DNA of 64,000 nucleotides from NCEH01 sp043195135 (GCF_043195135.1 NZ_JBAFWP010000001.1); one strand, 5' to 3'; positions 42,917 to 52,060 are shown, counted from the stretch's first letter. Numbers and translations are program-made. The notes: generated by a model not told the origin, from the letters alone.

Positions 42917-44128
42917 ATGGACTTTTCCCTTCCGCCGCATATCGAGACCGTCCGCGCCCAAACGCGCGCCTTCGTGGCCGATCACATCCTGCCGCTCGAA
43001 GAGGACCGGGCGAATTATGACGCCCATGACAACATCGCCGAGCCGGTGCTTGAGAGGGTGCGCGCGAAGGCCCGCGCCGCAGGCCTGTGGGCGCCGCAGG
43101 TGCCGCAGGCGCTCGGCGGCATGGGCATCGGCATGGTGGGGCAGGCCGCCATGTACGAGGAGGCGAACCGCTCCATCTTCGGCCCCGCCTGTTTCAATGC
43201 CGCCGCCCCCGACGACGGCAACATGATGCTCATGTCCAAGGTGGCCACCCCCGCACAGCAGGACTGGTGGCTGAAGCCCGTGATCGCCGGTGAGATGCGC
43301 TCCGCCTTCGCCATGACCGAGCCCCATCCCGGCGGCGGGTCCGACCCCGGCATGATGCTGACGCGCGCGGAAAAACGCGGCGATCGCTATGTGATCACCG
43401 GCCGCAAATGGTTCATCACCGGCGCCGAGGCGGCGCAGCGCTTCATCGTCATGGCGCGCACCTCGGACGACCCGCGCACCGGCCTCACGGCCTTCCTGTT
43501 CGATGCCAAGGCGCCCGGCTGGCGCATCGCGCGGCGCATCGAGATCATGGGGCCGGAAGAGCACGGCGGGCATTGCGAGCTGATCTTCGACGGCCTGGAG
43601 ATCCCGGCCGAGAACGTCTTGATGAAGGAAGGCGACGGCCTGCGCGTCACCCAGATCCGCCTCGGCCCGGCGCGTCTCACCCATTGCATGCGCTGGCTCG
43701 GCCTTTCCAAGCGCGCGCTGGAGATCGGCCATGCCTATGCCAGCGAACGCACCGGCTTCGGCATCCGCCTTGCCGACCGGGAAAGCGTGCAGATCAAGCT
43801 CGGCCGCGCCGCCTCGGCGATCGAGGTGGGCCGCCTGCTGGTGATGAAGGCGGCCTGGCTGCTCGATGCCGGCGACAAGGCCCGCAAGGAAATCTCCATG
43901 GCCAAGAACCATGTGGCCGAGACGCTCCACCTGTGCGCCGACACCGCGCTCCAGCTCTGCGGCGCCAAGGGCTATTCCAAGGACACGCCGCTCGAATGGA
44001 TCTATCGCTACGCCCGCCAGGCGAAGCTGGTGGACGGCGCGAGCGAGGTGCACGACATGGTGCTGGCCGCAAATTATGCGCGGGAAGGCCAGGATTTCTG
44101 GCGCTGGGGCGGCCCCCATGGCAAGTGA
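42917..44128 (+). CDS. Acyl-CoA dehydrogenase (403 aa)
   Basis: Third acyl-CoA dehydrogenase of the cluster, with a complete motif set: AMTEPHPGGGSDPGMM (FAD/substrate loop), RYVITGRKWFITGAEAAQ, HYR-like C-terminal elements ERTGFGIRLADRES and CGAKGYSKDTPLEWIYRYAR. It resembles ACAD10/11-type enzymes, and the next gene is the aminoglycoside-phosphotransferase-like protein that is fused to ACAD10/11 in eukaryotes. ATG at 42917 is chosen because the 21 codons before it come from the repeat region. Overlaps the next gene by 11 bases. Confidence 0.92.
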   Translation: MDFSLPPHIETVRAQTRAFVADHILPLEEDRANYDAHDNIAEPVLERVRAKARAAGLWAPQVPQALGGMGIGMVGQAAMYEEANRSIFGPACFNAAAPDDGNMMLMSKVATPAQQDWWLKPVIAGEMRSAFAMTEPHPGGGSDPGMMLTRAEKRGDRYVITGRKWFITGAEAAQRFIVMARTSDDPRTGLTAFLFDAKAPGWRIARRIEIMGPEEHGGHCELIFDGLEIPAENVLMKEGDGLRVTQIRLGPARLTHCMRWLGLSKRALEIGHAYASERTGFGIRLADRESVQIKLGRAASAIEVGRLLVMKAAWLLDAGDKARKEISMAKNHVAETLHLCADTALQLCGAKGYSKDTPLEWIYRYARQAKLVDGASEVHDMVLAANYAREGQDFWRWGGPHGK

Positions 44129-45170
44129 GGGGCCTCCCGAAGCGGGCCTGCCCCTCGACGCGCTCGCCGGCTATCTCGCGCGCGAACTCGAAGCCACCGC
44201 CGTCGTGCCGCGCGCCGCGCACTTGCTGAAGGGCGGCGCGATCCAGCAGAACTGGCGGCTCGACCTCACCATCGCGGGCGGCCCGGAGGCGGGCGAGCGC
44301 TCCTACGTCCTGCGCAAGGATGCGCCGAGCGTGGTGGGCTCCAGCCATGGCCGGGTGGCGGAATTCGAGATCATCAAGGTCGCGCACGCGGCGGGCGTCA
44401 CCGTGCCCCGCCCGATCCTCGCCTGCGCCGATGCCTCCCTGCTCGGCACACCCTTTGCGCTGATGGAGCGGGTGGAGGGCACCGCGCTCGGCCCGCGGGT
44501 CGTGAAGGACCCCGCGCTCGGAGGCGACCGGCCATCGCTGCTGCGCCGGCTCGGGGCCGAGATGGCGAAACTGCACCGCGTGCGCCCGCCCCACGCCGCC
44601 CTCGCCTTCCTGCCCCTGCCGCCGGAGGATTTCGCCCGCGCCGACATCGCCGACCTGCGCGCCGCGCTGGATGCACTCGGCGCCCCCCGCCCGGCGCTGG
44701 AATGGGGCCTGCGCTGGGGCGAGGTTGCCGCCCCGCCGCCGGGAGACATCCGCCTCATCCATCGCGATTTTCGCACCGGCAATTACATGCTCGACGCCAC
44801 CGGCGTGACCGCCATTCTGGATTGGGAATTCGCCGGCTGGGGCGATCCCACGTCCGATCTCGGCTGGTTCTGCGCCGAATGCTGGCGCTTCGGCCGGCCC
44901 GACCTGGAAGCCGGCGGCATGGGCGACCGCGCCGATCTCTATGCCGGCTACGCGGCCGAAAGCGGCCGGCCGGTGGACGATGCCCGCGTGCGCTATTTCG
45001 AGGTGATGGCCCATATCCGCTGGGCCATCATCGCGCTTCAGCAGGGCGCGCGGCATGCGAGCGGGCAGGAAAGCTCGCTGGAACTCGCCCTCACCGGACG
45101 GATCGCCGACGAATTGGAACTGGCTATCCTGCGTGCCACCGCGCCTGCCGCCTGGGAGATGCGCCCATGA
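44118..45170 (+). CDS. APH-family phosphotransferase, ACAD10/11-kinase-like (350 aa)
   Basis: Protein-kinase-like fold of the aminoglycoside/choline kinase family. The catalytic loop is LIHRDFRTGNYML (H-x-D...N) and the metal-binding aspartate is in ILDWEFAGWGDPTSDLGWF. LRKDAPS carries the ATP-binding lysine region. In eukaryotic ACAD10/11 this domain phosphorylates 4-hydroxyacyl-CoAs; the direct linkage here to an acyl-CoA dehydrogenase suggests the same chemistry, which is inference. The start lies inside the preceding gene and the stop overlaps the next start (ATGA). Confidence 0.88.
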   Translation: MASEGPPEAGLPLDALAGYLARELEATAVVPRAAHLLKGGAIQQNWRLDLTIAGGPEAGERSYVLRKDAPSVVGSSHGRVAEFEIIKVAHAAGVTVPRPILACADASLLGTPFALMERVEGTALGPRVVKDPALGGDRPSLLRRLGAEMAKLHRVRPPHAALAFLPLPPEDFARADIADLRAALDALGAPRPALEWGLRWGEVAAPPPGDIRLIHRDFRTGNYMLDATGVTAILDWEFAGWGDPTSDLGWFCAECWRFGRPDLEAGGMGDRADLYAGYAAESGRPVDDARVRYFEVMAHIRWAIIALQQGARHASGQESSLELALTGRIADELELAILRATAPAAWEMRP

Positions 45171-45559
45171 CCGGCCACACCCCGCCCGTCCAGACCTTCG
45201 GCGCGGACCTGCTCGCCATCGCGCGCCGGACCTTGCAGGAGGAGATCGCGCCCCATCTTTCCGGCGACCAGCGCTATCAGGCGGCCATGGTGGCCAATGC
45301 TTGCGCCATCGCGGCCCGCGAACTGGAAACCGCGCCCGCCGCGCGCCAAGCGGAAGCGGCCTGCCTTGAAGCGGCGCCGGCGCCCTCCGCGTCCGCGCTG
45401 TGCGCCGCGATCCGCGCCGGCGCGCACGACGCCGCTCCCGGCCTTCATGCCGCGCTGCTGCGGCACAGCCTGATCGCGACCTATCGCACCCGTCCCGGCG
45501 CCCTCCGGCGGGCGGAGCGGCAAGAGGTCGATGCCCTCCTTGAGGACCAGACGAAATGA
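45167..45559 (+). CDS. DUF6285-like small protein (130 aa)
   Basis: Small, mostly helical soluble protein: LLAIARRTLQEEIAPHLSGD, RYQAAMVANACAIAARELE. This pattern and its place directly after an ACAD10/11-type phosphotransferase match the uncharacterised DUF6285 family, usually found next to these two genes. The molecular role is unknown; an accessory subunit of the phosphotransferase is plausible. It overlaps both neighbours by four bases (ATGA), so the four genes form one tight translational unit. Confidence 0.75.
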   Translation: MTGHTPPVQTFGADLLAIARRTLQEEIAPHLSGDQRYQAAMVANACAIAARELETAPAARQAEAACLEAAPAPSASALCAAIRAGAHDAAPGLHAALLRHSLIATYRTRPGALRRAERQEVDALLEDQTK

Positions 45560-46662
45560 CCAAGCCAAAACTCGGCGTGCTCGGCGCCGGCCTGATGGGC
45601 GGCGGCATCGCCCTCGACGCCGCACGCCACGGCCTCGACGTGCTCCTGTATGACGCGCGCCCGGACGCGATTGAAACCCTCAAGGCCCGCGCCGCCAGGA
45701 CCTATGCGCGCTGGGTCTCCTCCGACCGCATGACGGCCGAGGATGCCCAGGCCGCCCTCGCCCGCATCCGGGGCGCGGGCGGTCTCGCGGACGTGGGCGC
45801 GTGCGACCTCATCATCGAGGCGGTGTTCGAGGATCTGGCGGTGAAGCGCGCCGTGTTCGCGGAGCTTGCGCCACACATCGCGCGCGGCAGCATCGTCGCC
45901 ACCAATACCAGCGCCCTGAAGGTGGGCGACATCGCCGACGGTCTGCCCGATCCGGCGCGCGTCCTCGGCCTGCATTATTTCAGCCCGGCCGAGGTGAGCC
46001 CCCTCGTGGAAGTGGTGCGGGCGGCGAAGACCTCGGCGGAAACCGTGGCGCGCGCCCTCGCCTTCCTGGAACAGACCCGCCGCGTGCCGCTGCGCTGCGC
46101 CGACACGCCGGGCTTCGTCGTCAACCGCTTCTTCTGCCCCTATTACAATGAGGCGGCCCATATCGTTCAGGACCTGCGGGCGAGCCCCTCCGAGGTGGAC
46201 TTCGTGGCCCGGGAGCGGCTCGGCGTCGCCGCCGGTCCGTTCAAGGTGATGAACCTCATCGGGCCGACGGTCGCCGCCCACGCCATGGAGAATCTCTCGC
46301 CCCTCGGCCCCTTCTATCGCGCCTGCGCCGCCTTGGCGCGGCAGGGCGAGAGCGGTGCGGCCTGGGAGGTTTCCGAGGATGCCGCGCCGTCCCTCGAAAT
46401 CGCCGACGAGATCAAGCAGCGGCTTCTCGGCGCGCTGTTCGTGCCGGCCCTGGAATTGCTGAACGCCGGCGCATCCTCGCCCGCCGACATGGACAAGGGG
46501 GCACAGCTCGCCCTGCGCTTCACGCTCGGCCCCTGCGCCCTCATGGAGCGCGCGGGTCCCGCCGCCGTGAAGGCGGCGCTCGCCCGCCTGTGCGCCCGCG
46601 ACGGGCACCCGCAACCCGCCCTGTTCGATCTTCAGCCGAACCGCACCGACCGCGCCTCCTGA
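45556..46662 (+). CDS. 3-hydroxyacyl-CoA dehydrogenase (368 aa)
   Basis: NAD-dependent dehydrogenase of beta-oxidation. The Rossmann motif is LGAGLMGGGIALDAARHG, followed by CDLIIEAVFEDLAVKRAVFA, NTSALKVGDIAD, the catalytic-histidine segment GLHYFSPAEVSPLVEVV and DTPGFVVNRFFCPYYNEA. A long C-terminal helical domain follows. It continues the operon through an ATGA overlap. Together with acyl-CoA dehydrogenases, hydratase and the nearby thiolase it completes a beta-oxidation set. Confidence 0.93.
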   Translation: MTKPKLGVLGAGLMGGGIALDAARHGLDVLLYDARPDAIETLKARAARTYARWVSSDRMTAEDAQAALARIRGAGGLADVGACDLIIEAVFEDLAVKRAVFAELAPHIARGSIVATNTSALKVGDIADGLPDPARVLGLHYFSPAEVSPLVEVVRAAKTSAETVARALAFLEQTRRVPLRCADTPGFVVNRFFCPYYNEAAHIVQDLRASPSEVDFVARERLGVAAGPFKVMNLIGPTVAAHAMENLSPLGPFYRACAALARQGESGAAWEVSEDAAPSLEIADEIKQRLLGALFVPALELLNAGASSPADMDKGAQLALRFTLGPCALMERAGPAAVKAALARLCARDGHPQPALFDLQPNRTDRAS

Positions 46663-46679
46663 ATCCCATTCCCGGAGTC

Positions 46680-47790
46680 CGGTCCCGCGTCCCAGCCAAG
46701 TGGAACGCCGCAGGCGTGGAACGCGAGCCGGGACCCAGCGGAAAAACCCGCCGCAGGCGCTTCAACCCCCAAAGCGCGCAGCGCGTGCGCCGGCTGCGCC
46801 GTCTTTTTTCCTGGGTCCCGGCTCGGCGCTCCGGCAAGGCCGTCGCTGGGCCGGGACACGAACGCGCATGCCGGAGAGACCCCACCCGCGTCCCGGCCAA
46901 GTGGAACGCCGCAGGCGTGGAACGCGAGCCGGAACCCAGCGCACAAAACCCGCCGCAGGCGCTTCCATCGCACAAGCGCGCAGCGCATGCGCCGGCTGCG
47001 CCGTCTTTCCCCTGGGTCCCGGCTCGGCGCTCCGGCAAGGCCGTCGCTGGGCCGGGACACGAACACACGCAGGAGACCCCGCCCGCATCCCGGCCAAGTG
47101 CAACGCCGCAGGCGTGGAACGCAGAGCCGGGACCCAGCGCAGAAAACCCGCCGCAGGCGCTTCCATCTCAGGCGCACAGCGCGTGCGCCGGCTGCGCCGT
47201 CTTTTCCCCTGGGTCCCGGCTCGGCGCTCCGGCAAAGCCGTCGCTGGGCCGGGACACGAACACGCATGCAGGAGACCCCACCCGCGTCCCGGCCAAGCGG
47301 AACGCCGCAGGCGTGGAACGCGAGCCGGGACCCAGCGCAAAAAACCGCCGCAGGCGCTTCAATCGCAGGCGCGCAAGGGCGTGGGCCGGCTGCGCCGTCT
47401 TTTTCCCTGGGTCCCGGCTCGGCGCTCCGGCAAAGCCGTCGCTGGGCCGGGACGCGAACGCGCATGCAGGCGGCCCCACCGCGTCCCAGCCAAGTGGAAC
47501 GCCGCAGGCGTGGAACGCAGAGCCGGGACCCAGTGCAAGAAACCGCCGCAGGCGCTTCCATCGCAGGCGCGCAAGGGCGTGCGCCGGCTGCGCCGTCTTT
47601 TCCCCTGGGTCCCGGCTCGGCGCTCCGGCATGGCCGTCGCTGGGCCGGGACAGGAACGGGCATGCAGGCGGCCCCACCGCATCCCAGCCAAGTGGAACGC
47701 CGCAGGCGTGGAACGCGAGCCGGGACCCAGCGCACAAAACCCGCCGCAGGCGCTTCCATCGCACAAGCGCGAAGCGCGTGCGCCGGCTAG
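46680..47790. repeat. Six-copy tandem array of a ~198-bp repeat, non-coding
   Basis: The marker CAAG(T/C)GGAACGCCGCAGGCG recurs at 46697, 46898, 47095, 47294, 47491 and 47689, giving periods of 201, 197, 199, 197 and 198 bases. Each unit contains an inverted pair GAGCCGGGACCCAG / CTGGGTCCCGGCTC about 72 bases apart, the words GCCGCAGGCGCTTC and GCCGGCTGCGCCGTCTTT. Long frames cross the array on both strands, but unit lengths are not multiples of three and the peptides are low-complexity Arg/Ala/Pro, so I call it non-coding. It fills the gap between the dehydrogenase and the convergent thiolase. Confidence 0.85.
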
Positions 47791-47804
47791 GCGGCCCGGC
47801 GGGG

Positions 47805-47827
47805 ATGGCCGGGACACGCCCGGCCAT
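47805..47827. repeat. Short palindrome ATGGCCGGG-N5-CCCGGCCAT, copy 1
   Basis: A perfect 9-bp stem with a five-base loop, directly after the tandem array and followed by GACGCG. A close relative is at 56466-56486, upstream of the hybrid kinase. Probably a dispersed extragenic palindrome, here also placed to act as a terminator. Confidence 0.65.
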
Positions 47828-47926
47828 GACGCGCAAAAAACGACGACCGGCGAAAGAAAGACAAGGGCGCGCACTTGCCGTCAGGCGCCACGACGATGCA
47901 CCCCGCCGCCGAATGTCGATCCGTCC

Positions 47927-49105
47927 TCACACCCGTTCGATGGCCAAGGCGATGCCCTGGCCGCCGCCGATGCACATGGTGATGAGGCCGTAGCGCCCGC
48001 CGATGCGCTGCAGCTCGTTCAGCGCCTTCACCACCAGGATCGCCCCCGTGGCGCCCACCGGATGGCCGAGCGCGATGGCGCCGCCGTTGGGATTGAGCTT
48101 GGCGGGATCGAAATCCAATTCCCGCGCCACCGCGCAGGCCTGGGCGGCGAACGCCTCGTTGGATTCGATCACGTCGAAATCGGACACCTTGAGGCCGGTG
48201 CGCTCGCACAATTTGCGCACCGCCGGCACGGGGCCGATGCCCATCTCGCCCGGCTCCACGCCCGCATGGGCATAGCCGACGATGCGCGCGAGCGGCGTCT
48301 TCCCGGATCGGGCCGCGCGATCCTCCGCCATCAGCACGAGGCTCGCCGCGCCGTCATTGATGCCGGAGGAATTGCCGGCGGTGACCGTGCCGCCCTTCTT
48401 GAAAGCGGCGCGCAGGCCGGCAAGGATCTCGGCGGTGGTCGCCTTGGGATGCTCGTCGGTATCGAACACGGTTTCCTTGCGGCCCACCGTCACCGTCACC
48501 GGCAGGATCTGGTCGTGGAAGCGGCCCTCATCGATGGCCGCGCGGGCACGCTGCTGGCTGGCGAGGGCGAGTTCGTCCTGTGCCGCGCGGGTGATGTTCC
48601 ATTTCTCGGCCACATTCTCGCCGGTGATGCCCATGCCGCCATGGCCGAACGGGTCGGTGAGCACACCGATCATCAGGTCGGAGGCGGCCATGTCGCCCAT
48701 GCGCTGGCCGAAGCGCGAGGTGGACAAAAGATGGGGCGAGCGGCTCATGCATTCCGCGCCGCCGGCCACCGCCACATCGCAATCGCCGAGAAGAATCGCC
48801 TGCGCCGCCGAGACCACCGCCTGGGCGCCGCTGCCGCAGAGCCGGTTCACATTCATGGCCGGCACCTCCTTGGGGATGCCGCCTTCCATGGCCGCGACCC
48901 GGCTGAGATAGGCGTCGCGCGGTTCGGTGACGATCACATGGCCGAACACCACGGTGCCCACCTCCGCACCCTCCACCTGCGCGCGCTTCAGCGCCTCGGC
49001 CACCACCAGGCTGCCGAGCCGGGTCGGCGGGACCGAGGCGAGCGCGCCGCCGAAGGTGCCGATGGCGGTGCGCACGCCGGACATGATCATGACGGATTGA
49101 GACAT
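47927..49105 (-). CDS. Thiolase, acetyl-CoA C-acetyltransferase family (392 aa)
   Basis: Thiolase catalysing thiolytic cleavage of 3-oxoacyl-CoA or its reversal. The acylated cysteine is in NVNRLCGSGAQAVVSAAQ (C90), followed by GGAECMSRSPHLL, NGGAIALGHPVGATGA with the catalytic histidine, and the second cysteine in ITMCIGGGQGIAL. Start ATG at 49105; an earlier in-frame ATG at 49150 lies in the palindromic repeat. It is convergent with the catabolic operon across the tandem repeat array, and probably closes that beta-oxidation pathway. Confidence 0.94.
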   Translation of the reverse strand: MSQSVMIMSGVRTAIGTFGGALASVPPTRLGSLVVAEALKRAQVEGAEVGTVVFGHVIVTEPRDAYLSRVAAMEGGIPKEVPAMNVNRLCGSGAQAVVSAAQAILLGDCDVAVAGGAECMSRSPHLLSTSRFGQRMGDMAASDLMIGVLTDPFGHGGMGITGENVAEKWNITRAAQDELALASQQRARAAIDEGRFHDQILPVTVTVGRKETVFDTDEHPKATTAEILAGLRAAFKKGGTVTAGNSSGINDGAASLVLMAEDRAARSGKTPLARIVGYAHAGVEPGEMGIGPVPAVRKLCERTGLKVSDFDVIESNEAFAAQACAVARELDFDPAKLNPNGGAIALGHPVGATGAILVVKALNELQRIGGRYGLITMCIGGGQGIALAIERV

Positions 49106-49124
49106 GCTGTTCTTAAGCCTCCCC

Positions 49125-49172
49125 AGAGCATTTTCGAGCGAAGTGGACATCGGTTCGCGTGAAGAAAATGCG
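49125..49172. repeat. Palindromic intergenic repeat, copy 2
   Basis: Core arms GCATTTTC (49128-49135) and GAAAATGC (49164-49171) with GCGAAGTGGACATCGGTTCG between them; same architecture and spacing as 42836-42883. It lies 20 bases upstream of the thiolase start. Confidence 0.75.
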
Positions 49173-49318
49173 AAAACGCAATTGGCCTGCCCCGAGCGCG
49201 GGCGGACCGCCGATCGGCTTCCGGCCTAAACCCGGGAGCGGCCATCGCGCAATGGGCACGGGGCCGGCGCGGCCATTCATCATGTCCATGATCGGCCGCC
49301 GCGGCAGGCGGCCGCCGG

Positions 49319-50787
49319 TCAGGGGTTCGGCTGCACCTCGCCGCGCGGGTCCGGCAGGCTGTCCTTTTCGGCGGGCGAGACCTTGCGCCCCGCCATTTCC
49401 GCCCCCGCATCCTTGGGCAGGCGCAGGAAGCTGATGACCGAGGAGGCACTGATCAGCGCGACGATGAGAAAGGCGGGCGTGAAATCCGCCAGCACCAGAT
49501 TGGTCTCTCCCCGCAGGTCGCGCATCACCTCCAGGATGATGCCGGCGGTGGCGACGCCGAGCGAGATCGACACCTGCTGACCGACGCTGGCGAACGAGGT
49601 CGCCCGACTCATGGAGGACGGCTCGACATCGGCATAGGCGATGGCGTTCAGGGCGGTGAATTCCAGCGAGCGGAAGAAGCCGCCGATGAGCAGAACCGCC
49701 ATGATGACGAAGGTCGGCGTATTCGGGGTGAACAGCGCGTTAGAAGCGATGAAGGCCGCCGAAATCAGGCTGTTCACCACGAGAACCCGGCGAAATCCGA
49801 AGCGGCGGATGATCGGCGCGGCGGTGGTCTTCATGATCAGCGCGCCGGCCGAGGCGGCGAAGGTCATGAGGCCGGACGCGAACGGGGAGAGGCCGAAGGT
49901 CAGCTGAAGCATCAGCGGCAGCAGGAACGGCAAGGCGCCGATGCCGATGCGGAACACCGACGCGCCGATCACGCCGGCGCGGAAGTGGGCAGGCGCAGCA
50001 GCGTGAGATCAAGCACCGCATGCGGCGTCACCCGCGCGTGCCGAACGTAAAAAATCAACGCGATCAAGCCCATGGCCGTCACGCCACCGGCCACCCAGAG
50101 CGGCACCAGCGCCTGCCCGAAGACCGCGAAGCCGAACACCAGGCCCGAAAGGCCGAGGCCCGAGAGCACGAGCCCCCGCAGATCGAGCGGCGGTACATCC
50201 TCCTCGCGCACGTTCTCGATGAAGCGGGTCGCCAAAGCGATGCCCAATATCCCTATGGGAACATTGATGTAGAAGATCAGGCGCCAATCGAAATAGGTGG
50301 TGATGAAGCCGCCCAGCGGCGGCCCGAGCACCGGCCCCAGCAGCGCCGGCACGGTGAGCCACGCCAGCGCCGAAACCAGCTGCGCCTTCGGGATCGATCG
50401 CAGGATCACGAGCCGCCCCACCGGCACCATCATCGCCCCGCCCATGCCCTGGATGATGCGGTAGAGCACGAAGTCCGACAGGCTCGTGGACATGCCGCAG
50501 AGGATGGAGCCGATGGTGAAGATCACGATGGCCGCGCGGAACACGGTGCGCGCGCCATAGCGATCGGCCGCCCAGCCGCTGGCGGGAATGAAAACCGCGA
50601 GGCTCAAGAGATAAGAGGTCAGCGCCAGTTTCAGCGCCACCGGATCCTCGCCCAACGCCTTGGCGATGGCCGGGAGCGAGGTGGAGATGACGGTCGAATC
50701 CACCTGCTCCATGAACAGCGCGCAAGCGACGATCAGGGGAATGAGGATTTCGCGGGGAATCTGGCGGGAGAGCATGGGCGCAGGCAA
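49319..50787 (-). pseudogene. DHA2-type MFS drug-efflux transporter with -1 frameshift
   Basis: One 14-helix-type MFS transporter gene split by a single missing base. The upstream part (50787-49969) encodes MPAPMLSRQIPREILIPLIV, MEQVDSTVISTSLPAIA (the DHA2 motif D1-like segment), WAADRYGART and the PVLGPPLGGF motif C, and ends RLPTSAPA. The downstream part (49972-49319) starts inside FR-AGVIGASVFRIGIGALPF-like sequence and holds the remaining helices. Reading ACTTTCC instead of ACTTCC near 49983 restores one protein of about 489 residues. Truncation or an assembly error are both possible. Confidence 0.85.
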
Positions 50788-51017
50788 TCTTGCTCCGCTT
50801 GGAGCACCCTCTTAGACCATCTTTTTCGATCCCGCCATGGTCCGTTTCCCACGCCGCCCGCCGTGCTCCGGTACGGCATATGGCAAGGCTCCAGCCTGTT
50901 TATGAAGGCTTTACGCACCCGCCCCGCCTTCCGGATGGAGCGCTTATGGGGGCTGTTGCATCCTGATTGCCGCAGCGTCGGGTTCGCCCCGCGCTGGCGT
51001 CACTGAGGGAGGGCACG

Positions 51018-51605
51018 ATGCCCCAGATCAACACCGCCGCCTTGCGGCGTCGCGAAGACGATCCCGAAATCGAACCCGAGCCGTCCAGTCCGGGGCGCAG
51101 CCCGCTTGCGGCGCGCGAACGGCGGCGCCCGTGCGCCATCGCCGCGCCGCAGGCCGGCGGCGGCGCCCCGGAAGAGCCAAGCCAGAATTGGGCGATCGAG
51201 GAAATCGCCGCCTTCGCCCATCTTCGGCCGTGCGATCACGTTGTCGTGCTCGGCAAGGAGAGCCTCAACCTCGCCCTCGGCCTGTGGCGGTCCGGCTTCA
51301 CGAACGTGGGCTGCGCGCCGCGCAATCTCGACAGGGTCGCCCACGGCGGCGCGGACGCGCTGATCATCGATCACCTCGCGGCGGGCGAAGATTTCGCCGC
51401 CGCCATCGCTCGCAACCGCAGCTTCGTGCGGCGCGGGGGCTGGATGCTGGTGCATGTGGCGCGCGCGGCCGGGCGCGGCGCACTGCCGGCCCTGCGGGCG
51501 CTTCTGTCCAAGGCCGGCTTTTCCGCCGGGCCGGGCATCGTGGACAGTGCCGGCGTGTGGATCGCCGCCCGGCGCGAGGAGGAGGCGCCGCGGCTCGCCT
51601 CATGA
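51018..51605 (+). CDS. Hypothetical protein with Rossmann-like core (195 aa)
   Basis: No recognised family. Residues 1-55 are polar and probably disordered (REDDPEIEPEPSSPGRSPL). From about 60 the sequence has the rhythm of a Rossmann-type fold: IEEIAAFAHLRPCDHVVVLG, then SLNLALGLWRSGFTNVGCA, ADALIIDHL and MLVHVARAAGRGALPALRAL, like a degenerate methyltransferase lacking the glycine loop. AGGGAGGGC precedes the ATG. It is divergent from the MFS gene. I assign no function. Confidence 0.6.
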   Translation: MPQINTAALRRREDDPEIEPEPSSPGRSPLAARERRRPCAIAAPQAGGGAPEEPSQNWAIEEIAAFAHLRPCDHVVVLGKESLNLALGLWRSGFTNVGCAPRNLDRVAHGGADALIIDHLAAGEDFAAAIARNRSFVRRGGWMLVHVARAAGRGALPALRALLSKAGFSAGPGIVDSAGVWIAARREEEAPRLAS

Positions 51606-51723
51606 CCCGAACCGGCGCCGGCGGCGATCCGGGGGCGCCGGTGGGGGCGGGAGGATGGGGGCGTGGCGACATGCGCGCAATGTCGTCGCCCCGCAATCTT
51701 GAAGCGCGCCGGATCTCCCCCAT

Positions 51724-52008
51724 ATGGAAGCGTGGTTCCTCGGAGCGCCGGTCACGCCCATGATCTATATTGTCGCCGCCTTGCTTCCGCCGCTCGGCCT
51801 GCTGTTGAATGCGCAGCCCGTCTCGGCGATCGTCAATCTGGTGTTGATCGTGCCGTGCGTGCTGCTCGGCCTGATCTTTCCCCTGTTCTTCGCGATTCCT
51901 TCCGCCCATGCGGTGATCGCCGTGCATATGAAGCGGTCCGACCGGCGCCAGCGGGAAATCGTCGACGCGATCTCCCGGCACGGCGTGCCGCCGGGCTGGG
52001 GCCGCTGA
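51724..52008 (+). CDS. YqaE/Pmp3-like small membrane protein (94 aa)
   Basis: Two hydrophobic segments separated by a short asparagine-containing loop: IYIVAALLPPLGLLLNAQP and AIVNLVLIVPCVLLGLIFPL, then AHAVIAVHMKRSDRRQRE. The LPPLG turn and following pattern resemble the Pmp3/YqaE family of stress-induced membrane peptides, but this protein is longer, with a basic C-terminal tail. A terminator hairpin lies 26 bases after its stop. Confidence 0.6.
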   Translation: MEAWFLGAPVTPMIYIVAALLPPLGLLLNAQPVSAIVNLVLIVPCVLLGLIFPLFFAIPSAHAVIAVHMKRSDRRQREIVDAISRHGVPPGWGR

Positions 52009-52033
52009 TCGCCCCTTGCGTCCAACGCCAAAG

Positions 52034-52060
52034 AAAGGCGCCCTCCGCGGGCGCCTTTTT
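52034..52060. terminator. Rho-independent, bidirectional terminator
   Basis: AAGGCGCCC pairs perfectly with GGGCGCCTT around TCCGC, followed by TTTTT on the plus strand and preceded by an A-rich run. It sits between the convergent stops of the Pmp3-like gene and the response regulator. Confidence 0.85.

Noticed and set aside
46680..47790. CRISPR-like array
   Set aside because: Repeats are about 198 bases, contiguous without unique spacers, and no cas genes are near.
46700..49162. An 820-codon open frame on the plus strand through the tandem array and over the thiolase gene
   Set aside because: The first part is translated repeat DNA whose unit length is not a multiple of three, and the rest is the antisense of a clear thiolase gene. 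Composition is Arg/Ala/His-rich shadow sequence.
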